Positions 9,601-19,080 of a stretch of 54,716 bases of DNA are shown piece by piece. The stretch is from Chrysochromulina parva. Its lineage: Eukaryota; Haptophyta; Prymnesiales; Chrysochromulinaceae. Position 1 is the stretch's first letter, and every line of letters begins with the position of its first letter. A model generated the notes under the pieces. It had not been told where the DNA came from, did no database searches, and worked only from the letters and a program-made list of their open reading frames with translations. The stretch is from positions 1-54,716 of the forward strand of contig PJAB01000038.1 of NCBI GenBank assembly GCA_002887195.1, in the 5' to 3' direction. The position numbers were made by a program, and so were the translations under genes.

Positions 9601-11734
9601 CCGCGTCCCCGAGACTCGCTCCGCACAGCTCGAGCTGCGTGAGCGTGCCGTTGGCCCGCAGCGCCGCCGCAAGGTGCGCGCCAGAGGCGGCGCCAATGAG
9701 CGAGTTGCACACGGCGACCTTGGCGTGGATCCCGCCGAGGCAGAGGCGTTCTAGCCCGCCACCGCGAGTGCTCACAGGAGCCGCGAGCGCCGTCGCAAGG
9801 GCCGCCACGCCCGCGTCGCCCACGCACATGCCCAGTGCCAGCTCCCGTAACGCGCAGCCCTGGCGCAGAGCCTCGGCGAGGCTAGCCGCGCCCGCGTCAC
9901 CCACTAGGTCACCGAGGAGCAGACTCGCGCACGGAGCACCTTCGCTCAGTGCCGACGCGACGGCGCGGGCGGCCTCGTCGCCGGCGCCGGTGCCGCTCAG
10001 CGTGATGACGGCGGGGCAGCGCTTTGGCTGCAGGCAGTTGCGAAGGATCCAGGCGGCACCGGCGTCTGAGAGGTTCGGGTTGCCATCCAGACGTAGCCTC
10101 CGCACGCCCTGCACCGCGATCGCAAACCCGAGCGCCGCCGCCACGCTCAGCGACGCCTGGGAGACAGGCAGCAGGGCGGCCGTCGGGATGGCGGCCGGCG
10201 CGGTAGCGGTTCGCAGGGGCTCGGCTTCGCCTAGCCGACTGCCAAGGGCGTTGTGGCGCAGGTCGAGCTCGACAAGAGAGGGCAAACAGCGTGAATGGAG
10301 CGCGGCCGCGAGGGCGGCGCCGCCCGCGTCACTGAGGCCCATGCGCTGGAGGCAGAGCGTGTGCAGCTGCGTGAGCGCCGCCGCAAGCTGCGTGTCCGTC
10401 CGCTCGAGGGCCGTCCGCAGCTGTGGGGCCGTTGTTGCATGCTGCTCTGCCCACTCGAGCACGAGCTCGTCGACGTTGGCCGCGCCGCGGCACACGAGCA
10501 GCGACGCCAGCGCGTCGCCGCAGCTGGCGTTCAGGCTGAGGTTGAGCGTGCGAACCAACGGCGGCGCCGCCGAGGCGGAGGGCGAGGCGGCGGCGGCTCC
10601 CTCGGCGATGCTCGCCCTGGCGTCAGCGGCGTCTGCCTTGGTGCTCACTTTGGTGCTCACTTTGGTGCTCAGCCTCGCGACGAGCGTCTCGCGCAACCAG
10701 CCCATGTGACGGCTGGCGAGGCCGCGGCCGGCGAGCATCAGCCGTGGCAGATGGCAGGGCGCCTGCTGCAACGCCTCACGCGCCGCGTTGTCGCGCAGCG
10801 CCTCATGGAGCTCGATGAGGAGTGACGACCCCTCCTCCAGCTGCGCATTGCCCGCGAGGGAGAGCCGCTGCAGCGTTCGGTTCGAGACGCGCAGCGCACG
10901 GAGCAGCGCGCTCGCTCCCGCAGAGCCGAGCCCGCAGCTCTCGAGCCGCAGGGCACGCAGATGGCCCGTGTGCGCGAGCATCGAGCTGAGCGTGATCGCG
11001 CCCTCGTCGCCGAGAGGCAACCCCTTCAAGTTGAGCTCCTCGAGGCGCAGCGTCGGCGAGAACGCGATCGCGCGGCACAGCTCGCTCAGGCACGGCCCGT
11101 CGAGTATCCGGCCCGCTTGCATCAGGTCGAGGCTGCGCGCAGCGCGCGTGCTCCACAGCTCGTCGATCACGCTCAGCAGCTGCCATCGCTCCGTTCCGAC
11201 AGCGTCCCCAGCGTCGCCGCCATCGAACCTGTCGTCATCGCCTCCTGCGGTAGCGTTCGTGGCATCGAGCAAGACGGGCGGTGGCATCGCACCCACCGGC
11301 TCAAGGCTCACGTCTGGCTCGCCCGAGCGCAGCTGTGCTATGAGGCGCAGCATGCGCGATGAAGAATGGGCGAGTGTGCCGCCGTGCTCTTCCAATTCTG
11401 CGCGTCGCTTGCGATGGAGCTGCAACGCCGTAAACTCCTCGAACCTGATCACATTGGTGCGCATGATGTCCGCATATGCGATGAAGTGCGTTAGCTGGTC
11501 ACTGTTGAAGACAGCACCTGAGGCGCGCAGCATGAGGCCGAGGCTCTGTGTGGAGACGAGGCCTGTGCGCGCGCGGTCATGCGCGTCGAAGAGCGATCGC
11601 CACTCTTGCAGCTCTTGTCGCGAGGCGAGGTGCAAGAAAGAGTTTGCATCCGTCGGTGACGTCGACAGAGAGGTGTCGTCGGCCTGCGGAGAAAGGCCGC
11701 GATGTGCCTGAACCCTCCTACCAGAAGATCGCAT
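6692..11734 (-). CDS. Giant LRR-SAM-SH3-EF-hand scaffold protein
   Basis: Uninterrupted ORF of 1680 aa, first ATG at 11734. Order of domains: degenerate EF-hand pair (about 42-115, LFDAHDRARTG); ribonuclease-inhibitor-type leucine-rich repeats (about 215-800, units such as LRALRLESCGLGSAGASALL); SAM domain (about 888-955, WGPEHCAAFVRNLGL); SH3 domain (about 992-1055, ALADF-type start VVLADFAPEGAGEMS); Pro/Ala-rich region with a five-fold PSGAV repeat (about 1230-1256); two canonical EF-hands (about 1267-1345, DANGDRKVTCAE and DVDGSGSIEYSE); and a low-complexity tail with repeated QTARARLGAA. Each domain mediates protein contacts, so a calcium-regulated scaffold, perhaps cytoskeletal, is likely. 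No catalytic domain is visible. It is head-to-head with the ACBP-FABP gene. Confidence 0.85.
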   Translation of the reverse strand: MRSSGRRVQAHRGLSPQADDTSLSTSPTDANSFLHLASRQELQEWRSLFDAHDRARTGLVSTQSLGLMLRASGAVFNSDQLTHFIAYADIMRTNVIRFEEFTALQLHRKRRAELEEHGGTLAHSSSRMLRLIAQLRSGEPDVSLEPVGAMPPPVLLDATNATAGGDDDRFDGGDAGDAVGTERWQLLSVIDELWSTRAARSLDLMQAGRILDGPCLSELCRAIAFSPTLRLEELNLKGLPLGDEGAITLSSMLAHTGHLRALRLESCGLGSAGASALLRALRVSNRTLQRLSLAGNAQLEEGSSLLIELHEALRDNAAREALQQAPCHLPRLMLAGRGLASRHMGWLRETLVARLSTKVSTKVSTKADAADARASIAEGAAAASPSASAAPPLVRTLNLSLNASCGDALASLLVCRGAANVDELVLEWAEQHATTAPQLRTALERTDTQLAAALTQLHTLCLQRMGLSDAGGAALAAALHSRCLPSLVELDLRHNALGSRLGEAEPLRTATAPAAIPTAALLPVSQASLSVAAALGFAIAVQGVRRLRLDGNPNLSDAGAAWILRNCLQPKRCPAVITLSGTGAGDEAARAVASALSEGAPCASLLLGDLVGDAGAASLAEALRQGCALRELALGMCVGDAGVAALATALAAPVSTRGGGLERLCLGGIHAKVAVCNSLIGAASGAHLAAALRANGTLTQLELCGASLGDAGCASLLDGLAHNTCLTSVDLAHCGADVLALGALHTTLQTNWRLRHVALRPKPPDRPQSLRHLADEPGFVEKGSAMGFVEKGSGRKPGRKPALTLEQRRAALTIFACLQYVGQRRRQLRRQQALLPEREALAALLVENATKGQQRLVEQAAEARVLAATACLDGCQPIFATLLANIPPAVRLTEWGPEHCAAFVRNLGLPCYAPAFGSNLNGAKLSTLTIDQLPQLGVNDFGHQRTVLRGVEKAREALATFAHLQAAVLSAERLRVAANSSGAVSGAQAAVAGARRGEIMVVLADFAPEGAGEMSCKAQELVRFVRQPPEALDWALCQRLHDDAKGLVPASYLRRADGLGKTAPVASRTAVIDSLPPPTSDFLAIQAVPDERGHRTLGTARLHRAVAGFTWPTGAAAAVAIHAAAQHAHSAAGPTPWRRGEHLHARQPPPWRRAVELPSHRPGAPQARPPQLTPTSAGAVCTTGQSMQPPAPAADTCSAAAIANSPTAAVAATPSSVSAAQVGAHVGVGFPSGAVPSGAVPSGAVPSGAVPSGAVGVEALRKVLLSKMNRVIDLFRKLDANGDRKVTCAEFRRVLPLVASSVGHASRSGSDAPPMSELDVMTPPISELDVDSLFALLDVDGSGSIEYSELHARLRQGLNVTLEKKLQVGAAGEIVIEAKNRVALRDVAREYEPRETLATARGTFATPVGVHLDVSEAGPRARALLCPQSASGSARAEPDPATQLPLELPLGAAARPQTARARLGAASGVHADCAPHQQTARARLGAAPEAAAVSVASIPSPWLHQPPERTPRTAGGWDALGLVPPSPSGVDGAAAPGPAREVRGHTQDHLRAKGSSLDAPGALAVGIAFDSATALGVRRLQPKRLAVLNALGLGGKVANGWSLSMHLASNQHPLRPPPRPPSRPKPTIGTPRGKPEAEWPASSHAAPVRPKRAVSAPAAPEAKDPVQPTWATVAAEGRLR
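7971..8045. repeat. Five perfect copies of a 15-bp unit
   Basis: Unit ACGGCGCCGCTCGGG repeated five times without change. On the minus strand it encodes the pentapeptide repeat P-S-G-A-V of the LRR scaffold. The perfect identity implies recent slippage and predicts length polymorphism. Confidence 0.95.
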
Positions 11735-11909
11735 TGAAGACTCCGAACAGCTTCGAATTCCGCAACGAAATTTAGTCAAACATTTGGTGGTCCAGTGTGG
11801 TGTTCCAGCACGCTCCTTTCTGGGCAACGAGAGACGAAACCCGAAATCTGCTTCGACCTCGCGACATCTTTATCCATATTAGTTCCATATTCGGCCGGTC
11901 CAGCTTGCA
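11735..11909. promoter_or_regulatory. Putative bidirectional promoter (LRR scaffold / ACBP-FABP)
   Basis: 175 bp between divergent ATGs, more AT-rich than its flanks (tttatccatattagttcc near 11870). Promoter role inferred from position. Confidence 0.35.
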
Positions 11910-13451
11910 ATGGCCGAGGGCAAGTTCTTACCCTCGAGTGCGCTACCCACGAGTGCATGCGCCTCGGATTGTCCGAGCCATGATACAGCCTTTAACCTGT
12001 GCGTCGATTTCGCCGGCCACATTATTGAGGAGGCGGACTGCTTATCTGCACCAGGCAAGAGTACGACGCGCATCACCGAGTCCGGCAATCTGGTCTCGCT
12101 CTGCTTTGATGATTGGTTTCGTCTGCGCGGTCTGCTCAGCAGCGCACATCACGGGCCGTGCGCAGAGCAGTGGCCGCCCTTCTTCGACTTTAGGGCATGG
12201 CAAGCGTGGGAAGCATGGCGCGCGTGCGGCGAGCTGAGGAGAGCGGACGCTCGTGCACAGTTTTGTGCCGCGGTCTATGCGCTGCCCGGGTACCCAACCA
12301 TGCGCGCCGCGCCGTGGGCTCGCTATATGCCCCTGCTCTTCTTGCCTGCGTCTCCGTGCGAACTATGCGGGGCCTTGTCAATCCGCCATTCCGCCCCCCG
12401 CCATTCCGGTCGGGCTGCATCTTCATGGCGGCCGGCCGCCAACGTGAAGTCGACCAGCAGCGGAAGCAGCGATGCGAGCAGTACGGCCAGCGAGGTCACG
12501 GTCACCTCCGACAGCGGCAGCAGGACTGATGTTAGCGCCAGCGGCGGCGCTGACGACGTCGGTAGCCCTCGCAGCGGCACGGACACGCTCACTCTGCCCG
12601 ACCCGTTGGCCTTCGTCGGAGCTGTGGGACTCGCGGCCGCCACCGCCGCGAGCGACGCGGCCGCCGGGACCGTGCGCACGGTCGAGGCGATCTGGAACCT
12701 AGCCTTCGACGGCAAGAACTCTAGCTGTACTAGCCGAGCGCGGTCCTCGGACGCGTCTACCATACCGACAAAGCCATCAGCCAGCGGCTCACAGCCATCA
12801 GCCGTTCACAGCGGCTCCGAATCGCCGATCGACGCGCCGGTGCCATTCCCCCCCGATTTCGTACCGGTACCCCCCGAGGACGAGCCATTCGATGTCCTCT
12901 GGTCGATCACTACATGGGACAGCGCAGCGCCGGCTGCCGAGCCGCCGGCTGCAGCGGAGGTCATCGCGGCCGCTCTCAAGCCCCCTCTCAAGCTCCGAAA
13001 TGAGATCGCAATGAGATCGCTCGAGGGCTTTGCGGGCTGCTGGCGCTGCGCGTGCACCGAGGGCATGGATGACTACCTGCGCCACCTGGGCGTCAACGCG
13101 TTCAGCCGGACTCTCGCGACGAGCATCGTGCCCGTGCCCACCATCGACGTCGTCGACGGCCGGCTGCGGATCACCACCGAAACGCCCTTTGGCAGCAGAG
13201 TCGAGTGGCTCAATCTTCACGCAGTCGAGGCGGACACCGACCCGCAAGGCCGCAACTTCTCGAAGGTCGTCCGGTGGCGTGGCCACTTGCTCGTCAGCAC
13301 CTTCCGGAGTACAGACGACCCCTCGTCGCCCCTCGCGCTCAAGGGTGACATCGTCACACAGCGCTGGCTCGATGATCGTGGCGACATGCGCCAGCTCACG
13401 ACCTACGACGGTGTCTCATTCAGTCGGCATTTCCAGCGAGATTCTCGTTAG
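11910..13451 (+). CDS. Acyl-CoA-binding domain fused to FABP/lipocalin-type barrel
   Basis: 513 aa from ATG 11910. Residues about 27-130 resemble the four-helix acyl-CoA-binding fold: FDFRAWQAWEAWRACGELR aligns with the conserved KW-AW helix, and CAAVYALPG with the last helix. The usual YKQAT motif is replaced by FDDWFRLRG, so ligand affinity may differ. A Ser/Thr-rich linker (about 150-360) includes one Ala-rich hydrophobic stretch (AFVGAVGLAAATAAS). Residues about 371-510 match intracellular fatty-acid-binding proteins (GCWRCACTEGMDDYLRHLGV, then TIDVVDGRLRITTETPFGS, a basic residue near the C-terminus). The protein would bind acyl-CoA and free fatty acid or retinoid-like ligands in one chain. 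An unspliced intron between about 12291 and 12445 cannot be excluded, because that segment is compositionally odd (MPLLFLPASPCELCG). Confidence 0.75.
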   Translation: MAEGKFLPSSALPTSACASDCPSHDTAFNLCVDFAGHIIEEADCLSAPGKSTTRITESGNLVSLCFDDWFRLRGLLSSAHHGPCAEQWPPFFDFRAWQAWEAWRACGELRRADARAQFCAAVYALPGYPTMRAAPWARYMPLLFLPASPCELCGALSIRHSAPRHSGRAASSWRPAANVKSTSSGSSDASSTASEVTVTSDSGSRTDVSASGGADDVGSPRSGTDTLTLPDPLAFVGAVGLAAATAASDAAAGTVRTVEAIWNLAFDGKNSSCTSRARSSDASTIPTKPSASGSQPSAVHSGSESPIDAPVPFPPDFVPVPPEDEPFDVLWSITTWDSAAPAAEPPAAAEVIAAALKPPLKLRNEIAMRSLEGFAGCWRCACTEGMDDYLRHLGVNAFSRTLATSIVPVPTIDVVDGRLRITTETPFGSRVEWLNLHAVEADTDPQGRNFSKVVRWRGHLLVSTFRSTDDPSSPLALKGDIVTQRWLDDRGDMRQLTTYDGVSFSRHFQRDSR

Positions 13452-13776
13452 CGCTTAGCCGCTTTATATGTAGGGAGAAAGTCACGTCAGCGACTGTCAG
13501 CGACTCAGTGTTCAGGATTCGTATACGGCACCATGGGACCGCTCCGGCCGGGCTCCGCGTGGGCGGCTTTAAACAAAAACATTAAAGACGCTGAGGTATA
13601 CGGTTTTGTGTGGAACATTTTTACGGATCGAAGCGATCAAAAACTGTGCAAAAAGGTTTAACAATCACGTTAGATACGCATAAAGAGAAGTCATACGCTA
13701 CGGGTCAGGTGCTGGTGCTCCGGCCTCGGCTTGCGACCTTCAGCTCGGCTCCGGGTTCTTCGTCCCTAGGCTAAAG
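13452..13776. other. Convergent intergenic region
   Basis: 325 bp between two gene ends; locally AT-rich (13570-13690, several A runs), consistent with two 3'-untranslated regions. No gene recognised. Confidence 0.45.
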
Positions 13777-15183
13777 CTACTTTTGCAGACAGTGCGTGTA
13801 CCACGCCTTCCACGGAACTTCCTCCGGGAAGCAAGTGTCGCTCCTAGGTGTCTCTGTCAGCATCTCTGCCCTTTTCTGGTCACCCTCTAGTGCGAGAGCA
13901 CGTTCATTTCTCTTAGGGACAGTGATTGAGGCAGTTGCTTCTGGCCGAACCCATTGCCATCGATGGTGCGAGAGCCTCTCGCAAGTTGCATCAATATTGA
14001 CGGTGCTATGCGTTGGACCAGCGGTGCCACTGGGTGCGGCCAAAGAGTTTCGCTTCTTTCTCGAGGCTATCGGATCGCGGTCAAAGAGTGGCACTGCCGA
14101 AGATGAAGTTGCCAGCCACGGTTTGAACTCGGAAGCCGGCGGCATGCCAAATGGTCCAACAGTCACGACGCCACTGATCTGCAGTGCAGTTGCCATCGGC
14201 AAATTCTTGCGCTCAGGATCATGTTCCCAGTACGGACGCTGCACAAAGCTGGAAGTGGGCACCGATCGCGGAGCCTTCTCGGCGCGAGTTCTGCTTTTGC
14301 GTGGTGTGGTTCGGTGTGCCTGAGCATCTCTTGGCTTGGCTTCCTTCGGAAGTGGTGTCTTGAGCCTAGGCGTTGAGCCTGCGGGCTCCAATTTACGTTC
14401 GTGGATCACATGAGTGGGAGCAGGCGTCTCAAATCCAAACCCACGTTCAAGAATTTGCCTGTAGTGATGCTCCTGTTGCGTAACGGTCGACATGAGAATC
14501 GACACGTGCTCCGATGATGCTCTGAATACAGGTGCTGTCAGAGGTTCTGTGAGGCCTTCGGCAAGCGGCGTTGGTAGCGGTGGCTCCCAGTACGGCCGCG
14601 GCGGCACCAAGCAACCGTTTCGATTCCAATGCATCGAAACGGCTGACTGTGCGAGCGCAATCCCACGCCTGGGCAAACGCTCGTCTGCTGATCGTCCGCG
14701 GCGGCGAAAGGGCGATGAGCGCAGCAAGTTCTCGTGGCCATCCTTAGTGACCTCACTAATCCACCCTATCGGTGGCACTGTGCTGCCCAACCGCACCAGA
14801 GATATTAAGACTCGCCGGGTGCCATCAGACAACTCTTTGCGGTCGTGTATGCTGACAGCTGCTCCTGCTGGGACGTCATCGCACGCAATGCTGCTGTCAA
14901 GAGCAGCACTGGTGCGCACCTTAAGCTTTATACGAGCAAATCGTTTCTGATCGTCCTCGTCCCTAGCGCCACGATCGAATAGCTCGAGATTGACGTCAAA
15001 TGAAGCGTGGGCCGTGGCAGCAACCTTGTCAGGCGCCGCACTCTCAGCTGCTGCATTTGCAGTCGCTGCACTCGCAGTCGCTGCAACAGCTGCTTCGCTG
15101 TCAGCTGCCTCGTCATCACGATCTGTAGTATCATCATGCGCGTCGGTCATAAGTGGCTCGACGTCTTCCGGCCAGACGATCAT
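13777..15183 (-). CDS. Unknown protein with SH3b-like segment and PYWE repeats
   Basis: 468 aa from ATG 15183 (a second ATG lies at 15150). I do not recognise the family as a whole. After an acidic and Ala-rich N-terminus, about residues 80-150 read VRTSAALDSS, then VSIHDRKELSDGTRRVLISL and GWISEVTKDG. This is the pattern of an SH3b-like repeat found in many protist proteins (strand, 'DGTRRALV', 'GWVT'). Further on, two copies of a short motif (PRPYWEPPLP and QRPYWEHDP, about 190 and 290) suggest an internal duplication of a Pro/Trp peptide. The C-terminus is basic. No signal peptide or membrane segment. Codon usage and length argue for a real gene. Confidence 0.6.
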   Translation of the reverse strand: MIVWPEDVEPLMTDAHDDTTDRDDEAADSEAAVAATASAATANAAAESAAPDKVAATAHASFDVNLELFDRGARDEDDQKRFARIKLKVRTSAALDSSIACDDVPAGAAVSIHDRKELSDGTRRVLISLVRLGSTVPPIGWISEVTKDGHENLLRSSPFRRRGRSADERLPRRGIALAQSAVSMHWNRNGCLVPPRPYWEPPLPTPLAEGLTEPLTAPVFRASSEHVSILMSTVTQQEHHYRQILERGFGFETPAPTHVIHERKLEPAGSTPRLKTPLPKEAKPRDAQAHRTTPRKSRTRAEKAPRSVPTSSFVQRPYWEHDPERKNLPMATALQISGVVTVGPFGMPPASEFKPWLATSSSAVPLFDRDPIASRKKRNSLAAPSGTAGPTHSTVNIDATCERLSHHRWQWVRPEATASITVPKRNERALALEGDQKRAEMLTETPRSDTCFPEEVPWKAWYTHCLQK

Positions 15184-15284
15184 TGTGTTCAGCCATACAT
15201 GTACCAGCCAGCACAAGGTTCGTTTTTGGATCGAACAACCGAACTTTCAAGTTTCAACTTCGACAACTGTTTCAGCACACAAGG

Positions 15285-15326
15285 TGTGAATGTGTGTGAA
15301 TGTGAATGTGAATGTGTGTCTGTGTG
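15285..15326. repeat. TGTGAA microsatellite (TTCACA on the minus strand)
   Basis: Four TGTGAA copies at 15285, 15295, 15301 and 15307 with interspersed TG, about 100 bp upstream of the minus-strand gene starting at 15183. Read from that gene it is a row of TTCACA hexamers. Confidence 0.8.
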
Positions 15327-15398
15327 ACTTCTAACACACATGTCACCTTGGTAACTTAACCACTTACGCTGCGAGGCCGAGAGGACATATGGGCCATC

Positions 15399-18300
15399 TC
15401 AATTCTCAATGGGATGCACCTCGACGTTGCACTGAAGGCGTAAATCTCTTGAGCTCGCGCCGATGTGCAGCGTGTATGTGCCGGAGACGAGTTGCCACCC
15501 AACGTGCGTCTGCCAGACGGAAAGGTCACGCCGCGTGAGCGCAAACCTGGTCGAGGTCAGCTGGCCAGGCTGCAGTACGCCGGTATGCGCAAAAGCGCGA
15601 AGTACCAGGCGCGGCTCCTCTGCTGAGCTCGGGTAACTCAGGTAGACCTGCATCACCTCACTGCCAGTGTGCCTGCCACTGTTGGAAAGGGCGACTGCAA
15701 AGGGGAGGACCTCCTCACGCGGCGGGCCCTCAACGGCGACATCCACGTGCTCAGGCGGTGATGTTGCCCACGCGTACGTGAATTCAGCGTAGGACAGGCC
15801 GTGACCAAAGGGGAAGGCGACCGGCCGATCGACGAGCGCACGCCAGCCGATGTGCAACCCCTCCGTGTAGTGGCACGGACCGGCGGTCCGACACGGCGGC
15901 ACCGTGTCCTCCTCTCGAATCGGCAACGTGAGCGGGAGCTTGCCGGAGGGGCTGAGTGTCCCAAGCAGCACGTCAGCCCATGCGTTCCCTGACTGGGATC
16001 CGCCGAGGAAGAGGAGTGCGATGGCGTCCGCGTGCTCGGCCCACCCCGTTGTCAGGATGGCACCGGGCACCGTCGCGAGCACAATGAGCGGACGACGCGT
16101 GTGTGGGCCGACCTCGCTTGTGTTCAAAGTCTGCTCTTGTCGCCGCCGTTGCTCATCATGTCGAAGGCCGGTGATGCGAGTGCCAAGGGCGGCGAGGAAG
16201 TCGTGCTCCTTCAGCAGCAGGTTGTGCCGATCGAGCGACTCAGTTGAGGTTGTCTGCCCGCACGCGATTATCACATCCGCTTGCTGCGCCGCTGCGACCG
16301 CGCGCTCGACATCATCGACGAAGCTCTTCACCAGCAGTACGCCCGCCGTCTCGAGACCCGCTCTGATGGACACTGCCTCCCAGGGCCGCGCAATCACACG
16401 CCCAGAGCCGCCTATCGTATACGCATCTCCCGCGCGCCAGTCGCCATTGGGGTCGATGCGATGGGGCGCATTGCAAGCCGCTCCCACCAGGGCCACTCGA
16501 ATGGGCCGCAACAGAGGCGCTGGAGGGGCCCTCCAAGAGAGCCTAGCGCTACCATCGCTGCTGCCGAAGCCGCTGCCGCCGCCGCCGCCGCCGCCTCCGC
16601 CGCCCTCGCCTCCGCCTCCGCCTCCGCCTCCGCCGCCGCCGCCGCCGCTGCTGCTGCGATTGATGACCTGCAGTGGCAACGGTAGCGGCCGATGTGCGCC
16701 GCTATCGCCAGCACCGCCGCTACCGCTGCCGGCAGCATAGGGCGGCTCGTTTTTGAGCAGCACGATAGACGCGGCAGCGACTCGACGGCTGAGAGCCGTA
16801 TGCTCGGCGCTCGTGGCGTCGGTCGCGTACAGCTTAGCTGCACAGTCGCACCCGACTGTGCAGCTTGGCGCATGGTGCGCGCCGGCCCGCAATATGCCGG
16901 CCAGTAATCGCGTCGTCATCGCATCGAGTCCCGTTAGGCCCGACGAGGGTACGCTGGACGCGCCGCCGCCCTGCCCCTGCTCCGCCTCGCTCTGTACGTC
17001 GAGCGGCTCCTGAGCGTCGCCCTCGACGTTCACCTCGGCGCTCTCTTCACTGGCTGCTGCCGCGGTGGGATCCATGGTGGGGTCCACGTCTTCCCCCCTC
17101 GGGTGTACCTCGATTGGGTCCACGTCCTCCCACACGCGAGAAGCGGCCGCGCGCAGTACCCTGGTGGAGAAGTGTGCTTGGTTGCTGCCGGCGGGCGTGC
17201 CGGGCATTTCCTGGTCGACGTACGGCACCGCGCTCGCCGAGCGCACTGCCCACCAGTCAGACATGACCCAGCCGGCGAAACGCATCGTTCGCTTGAGATC
17301 GCGAGCGAGCAACCTCGGCGAGCCACACGCATGCTCGCCGTTGATCTTGTTGTACGAGCACTGTGCAGGGACGCGAGACGAGCAGCAACTCGTCAGGACC
17401 ATCACCCGCGATTCGCACGCACGGCCGGCAACACGTGCAGCAGAAACGGTCCGGCAGTCGGTCGGCGACTCGAAGGGAGGAGGGGCGAGGGCATAGGGCT
17501 CCGATTGCGCCGTCGCTCGCACCATGACTGATGCGACGCCGGCCTCAACGCACGCTTCAAACGCGGCATAGTACACTTCCCACAGTGCGCGCTCGGAGAC
17601 GATCACGTCCGTCTCAGTGCGTAACGTCTCCTGGTTGTTTACTGCAAAGTGCTTTACGACCGCCGCCACGCCCTGCGACTGCACACCACGCACGTAGGCT
17701 GATCCCATTGCAGCACCGAGGGCGGGCTCCTCACCACTGATGTACTCAGCGGCGCGTCCGTTGAGGGCGACGCGTGCGAGGTTGACGCCCGGGCCGAGGA
17801 TCACATTGGCACCCTTGGCGCGGAACTCAGCCCCGAGCGCCGCGCCATAGCTGTGGGCGAGGGCCACATTCCAGGTTGCGCCGACGGCGAGCTGCGGCGA
17901 GCACACGGTGCAGCCGACATCAAGGCGTGAGGCGCGTTCGTGCAGACGCGGGGCACCCTCGTCTGCGGGTGCCGATGGGTGGGACTGGGAGGGAGCGAGG
18001 CGCCAGCGGTGCGGCAAGGGGTGCGTGCGTGCGTCAGCCAGCGCGCACCAAGCACGGCCACGACGTGACGGAGCCCACTATGCGGCGATCGGTGGTGCGG
18101 AATCCTTGCGGTCCGTCGTGCATGTTGATCGACGGGATGCGCAGACGAGGCACCGCGGGCACCGAACCAACGTAATAGCCCTCCTCAAAAGACCACTCGC
18201 TCCAGCCGACGCCGCGTACGAGCGACGCCTTCTCCTCGAAGGTCATGTTGCTCACCAGACCGCGTGCTGTCGCTGTCGCCCAAGCCCATTGTGCGTCTGG

Positions 18301-18942
18301 TGATTGCCATCCCAATCGACGACGCGATGGGCTCCGTGCGTGCATTTCGCCGTCATGTACGTCGTTGGCGCGGCGTGCATCACCGCTGAGCGCCGACTGC
18401 TGCTGCTGTTGCTGCTGATCCTGCTGATCCTCCTCCTCCTGCCGATGCTGATGCTCGCCGTCGGCACCATTGATGGCGTGTGTCGAGAGGTGTCGCGAGC
18501 GACGACCATCCACGCTCTGCGTGCTGCTTTCTGTCGAGGTTGGAGGCGAGTGCTCGGATACGTCGCAAACTCCTGACACGTTCAAGCCCGGGAGCAGAGC
18601 TCCATGCGCGGACAGCCACAGGTCGACCTCCTCAAGCATCGACAGTGGAACAGTGCGAACTGGAACCTCACGCGGCAGCACGAGCCACCAGTATACCTGC
18701 ACGAGCCACCAATAACCCACGGCGGCGCATATGGCCAGCAGTAGGATCAAAGCGCAGCAGCGGTGATGTGGGCGCAGCTCCTCAGCAGCGGGCGCCAAGA
18801 CACTCTGCTCTGAGCCACCATACTCGTCTCGGAGGTAGCGAATGCGCACTTCTGACAACTGTCTAGGACCTGCGTCCGTGCGTAGCTCGTCGTTGGACTC
18901 GGTCGGGTCGCTGTGGACCGCGTCGTAACTCATGGCAGCCAT
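15399..18942 (-). CDS. Membrane-anchored GH3 beta-glucosidase/xylosidase-type hydrolase, 3 exons
   Basis: Exons 18942-18049, 17891-17523 and 17360-15399, all phase 0, give 1074 aa. Residues 58-88 are a signal-anchor (CCALILLLAICAAVGYWWL), so the enzyme faces the lumen or cell exterior (type II). The GH3 TIM barrel starts near 220 (MTFEEKASLVRGVGW), contains KHFAVNNQE and the nucleophile Asp456 in VMSDWW. A long poly-Gly hinge links it to the second domain, with the likely acid/base Glu in STESLDR, and a fibronectin-like C-terminal domain (SNSGRHTGSEVMQVYL). Intron 1 (157 bp, gtgcgcg) joins SWPCL to LAVGATWN; intron 2 (162 bp, gtgcgag) joins ASVM to CSYNKING, the conserved family junction. Substrate is unknown; beta-linked glucosides or xylosides are typical. 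A GH3 of about 700-850 aa is usual, so this one is enlarged by N-terminal and hinge insertions. Confidence 0.9.
16573..16653. repeat. (CCG/CCT)n tract encoding poly-Gly
   Basis: Encodes an interrupted run of about 25 glycines on the minus strand between the two catalytic domains of the GH3 protein, likely a flexible hinge. Confidence 0.9.
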
Positions 18943-19080
18943 GAAGGCTCGATGAACTGCTCGATGAGCGTCGCCATTACCGTTTCATTTTCGAAGTTAA
19001 CACACAAAGCTGACATTCACACTGAATGGCAATTCACACTTGACCATTCACACTGAATTGGCAATTCACAGGGTCTTTCT
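18943..19080. promoter_or_regulatory. Bidirectional promoter with a 31-32-bp direct repeat
   Basis: 138 bp between divergent ATGs. Positions 19015-19045 and 19046-19077 are near-identical units, each carrying two TTCACA hexamers (19016, 19033, 19047, 19065) on the + strand with CTGAATTGGCAA-like spacers. The spacing and placement next to the start codon suggest protein-binding sites. Confidence 0.45.

Noticed and set aside
9057..10709. Antisense open frame (550 aa) inside the LRR scaffold
   Set aside because: Ser/Ala/Arg-biased with no domain; it is the complement of LRR codons.
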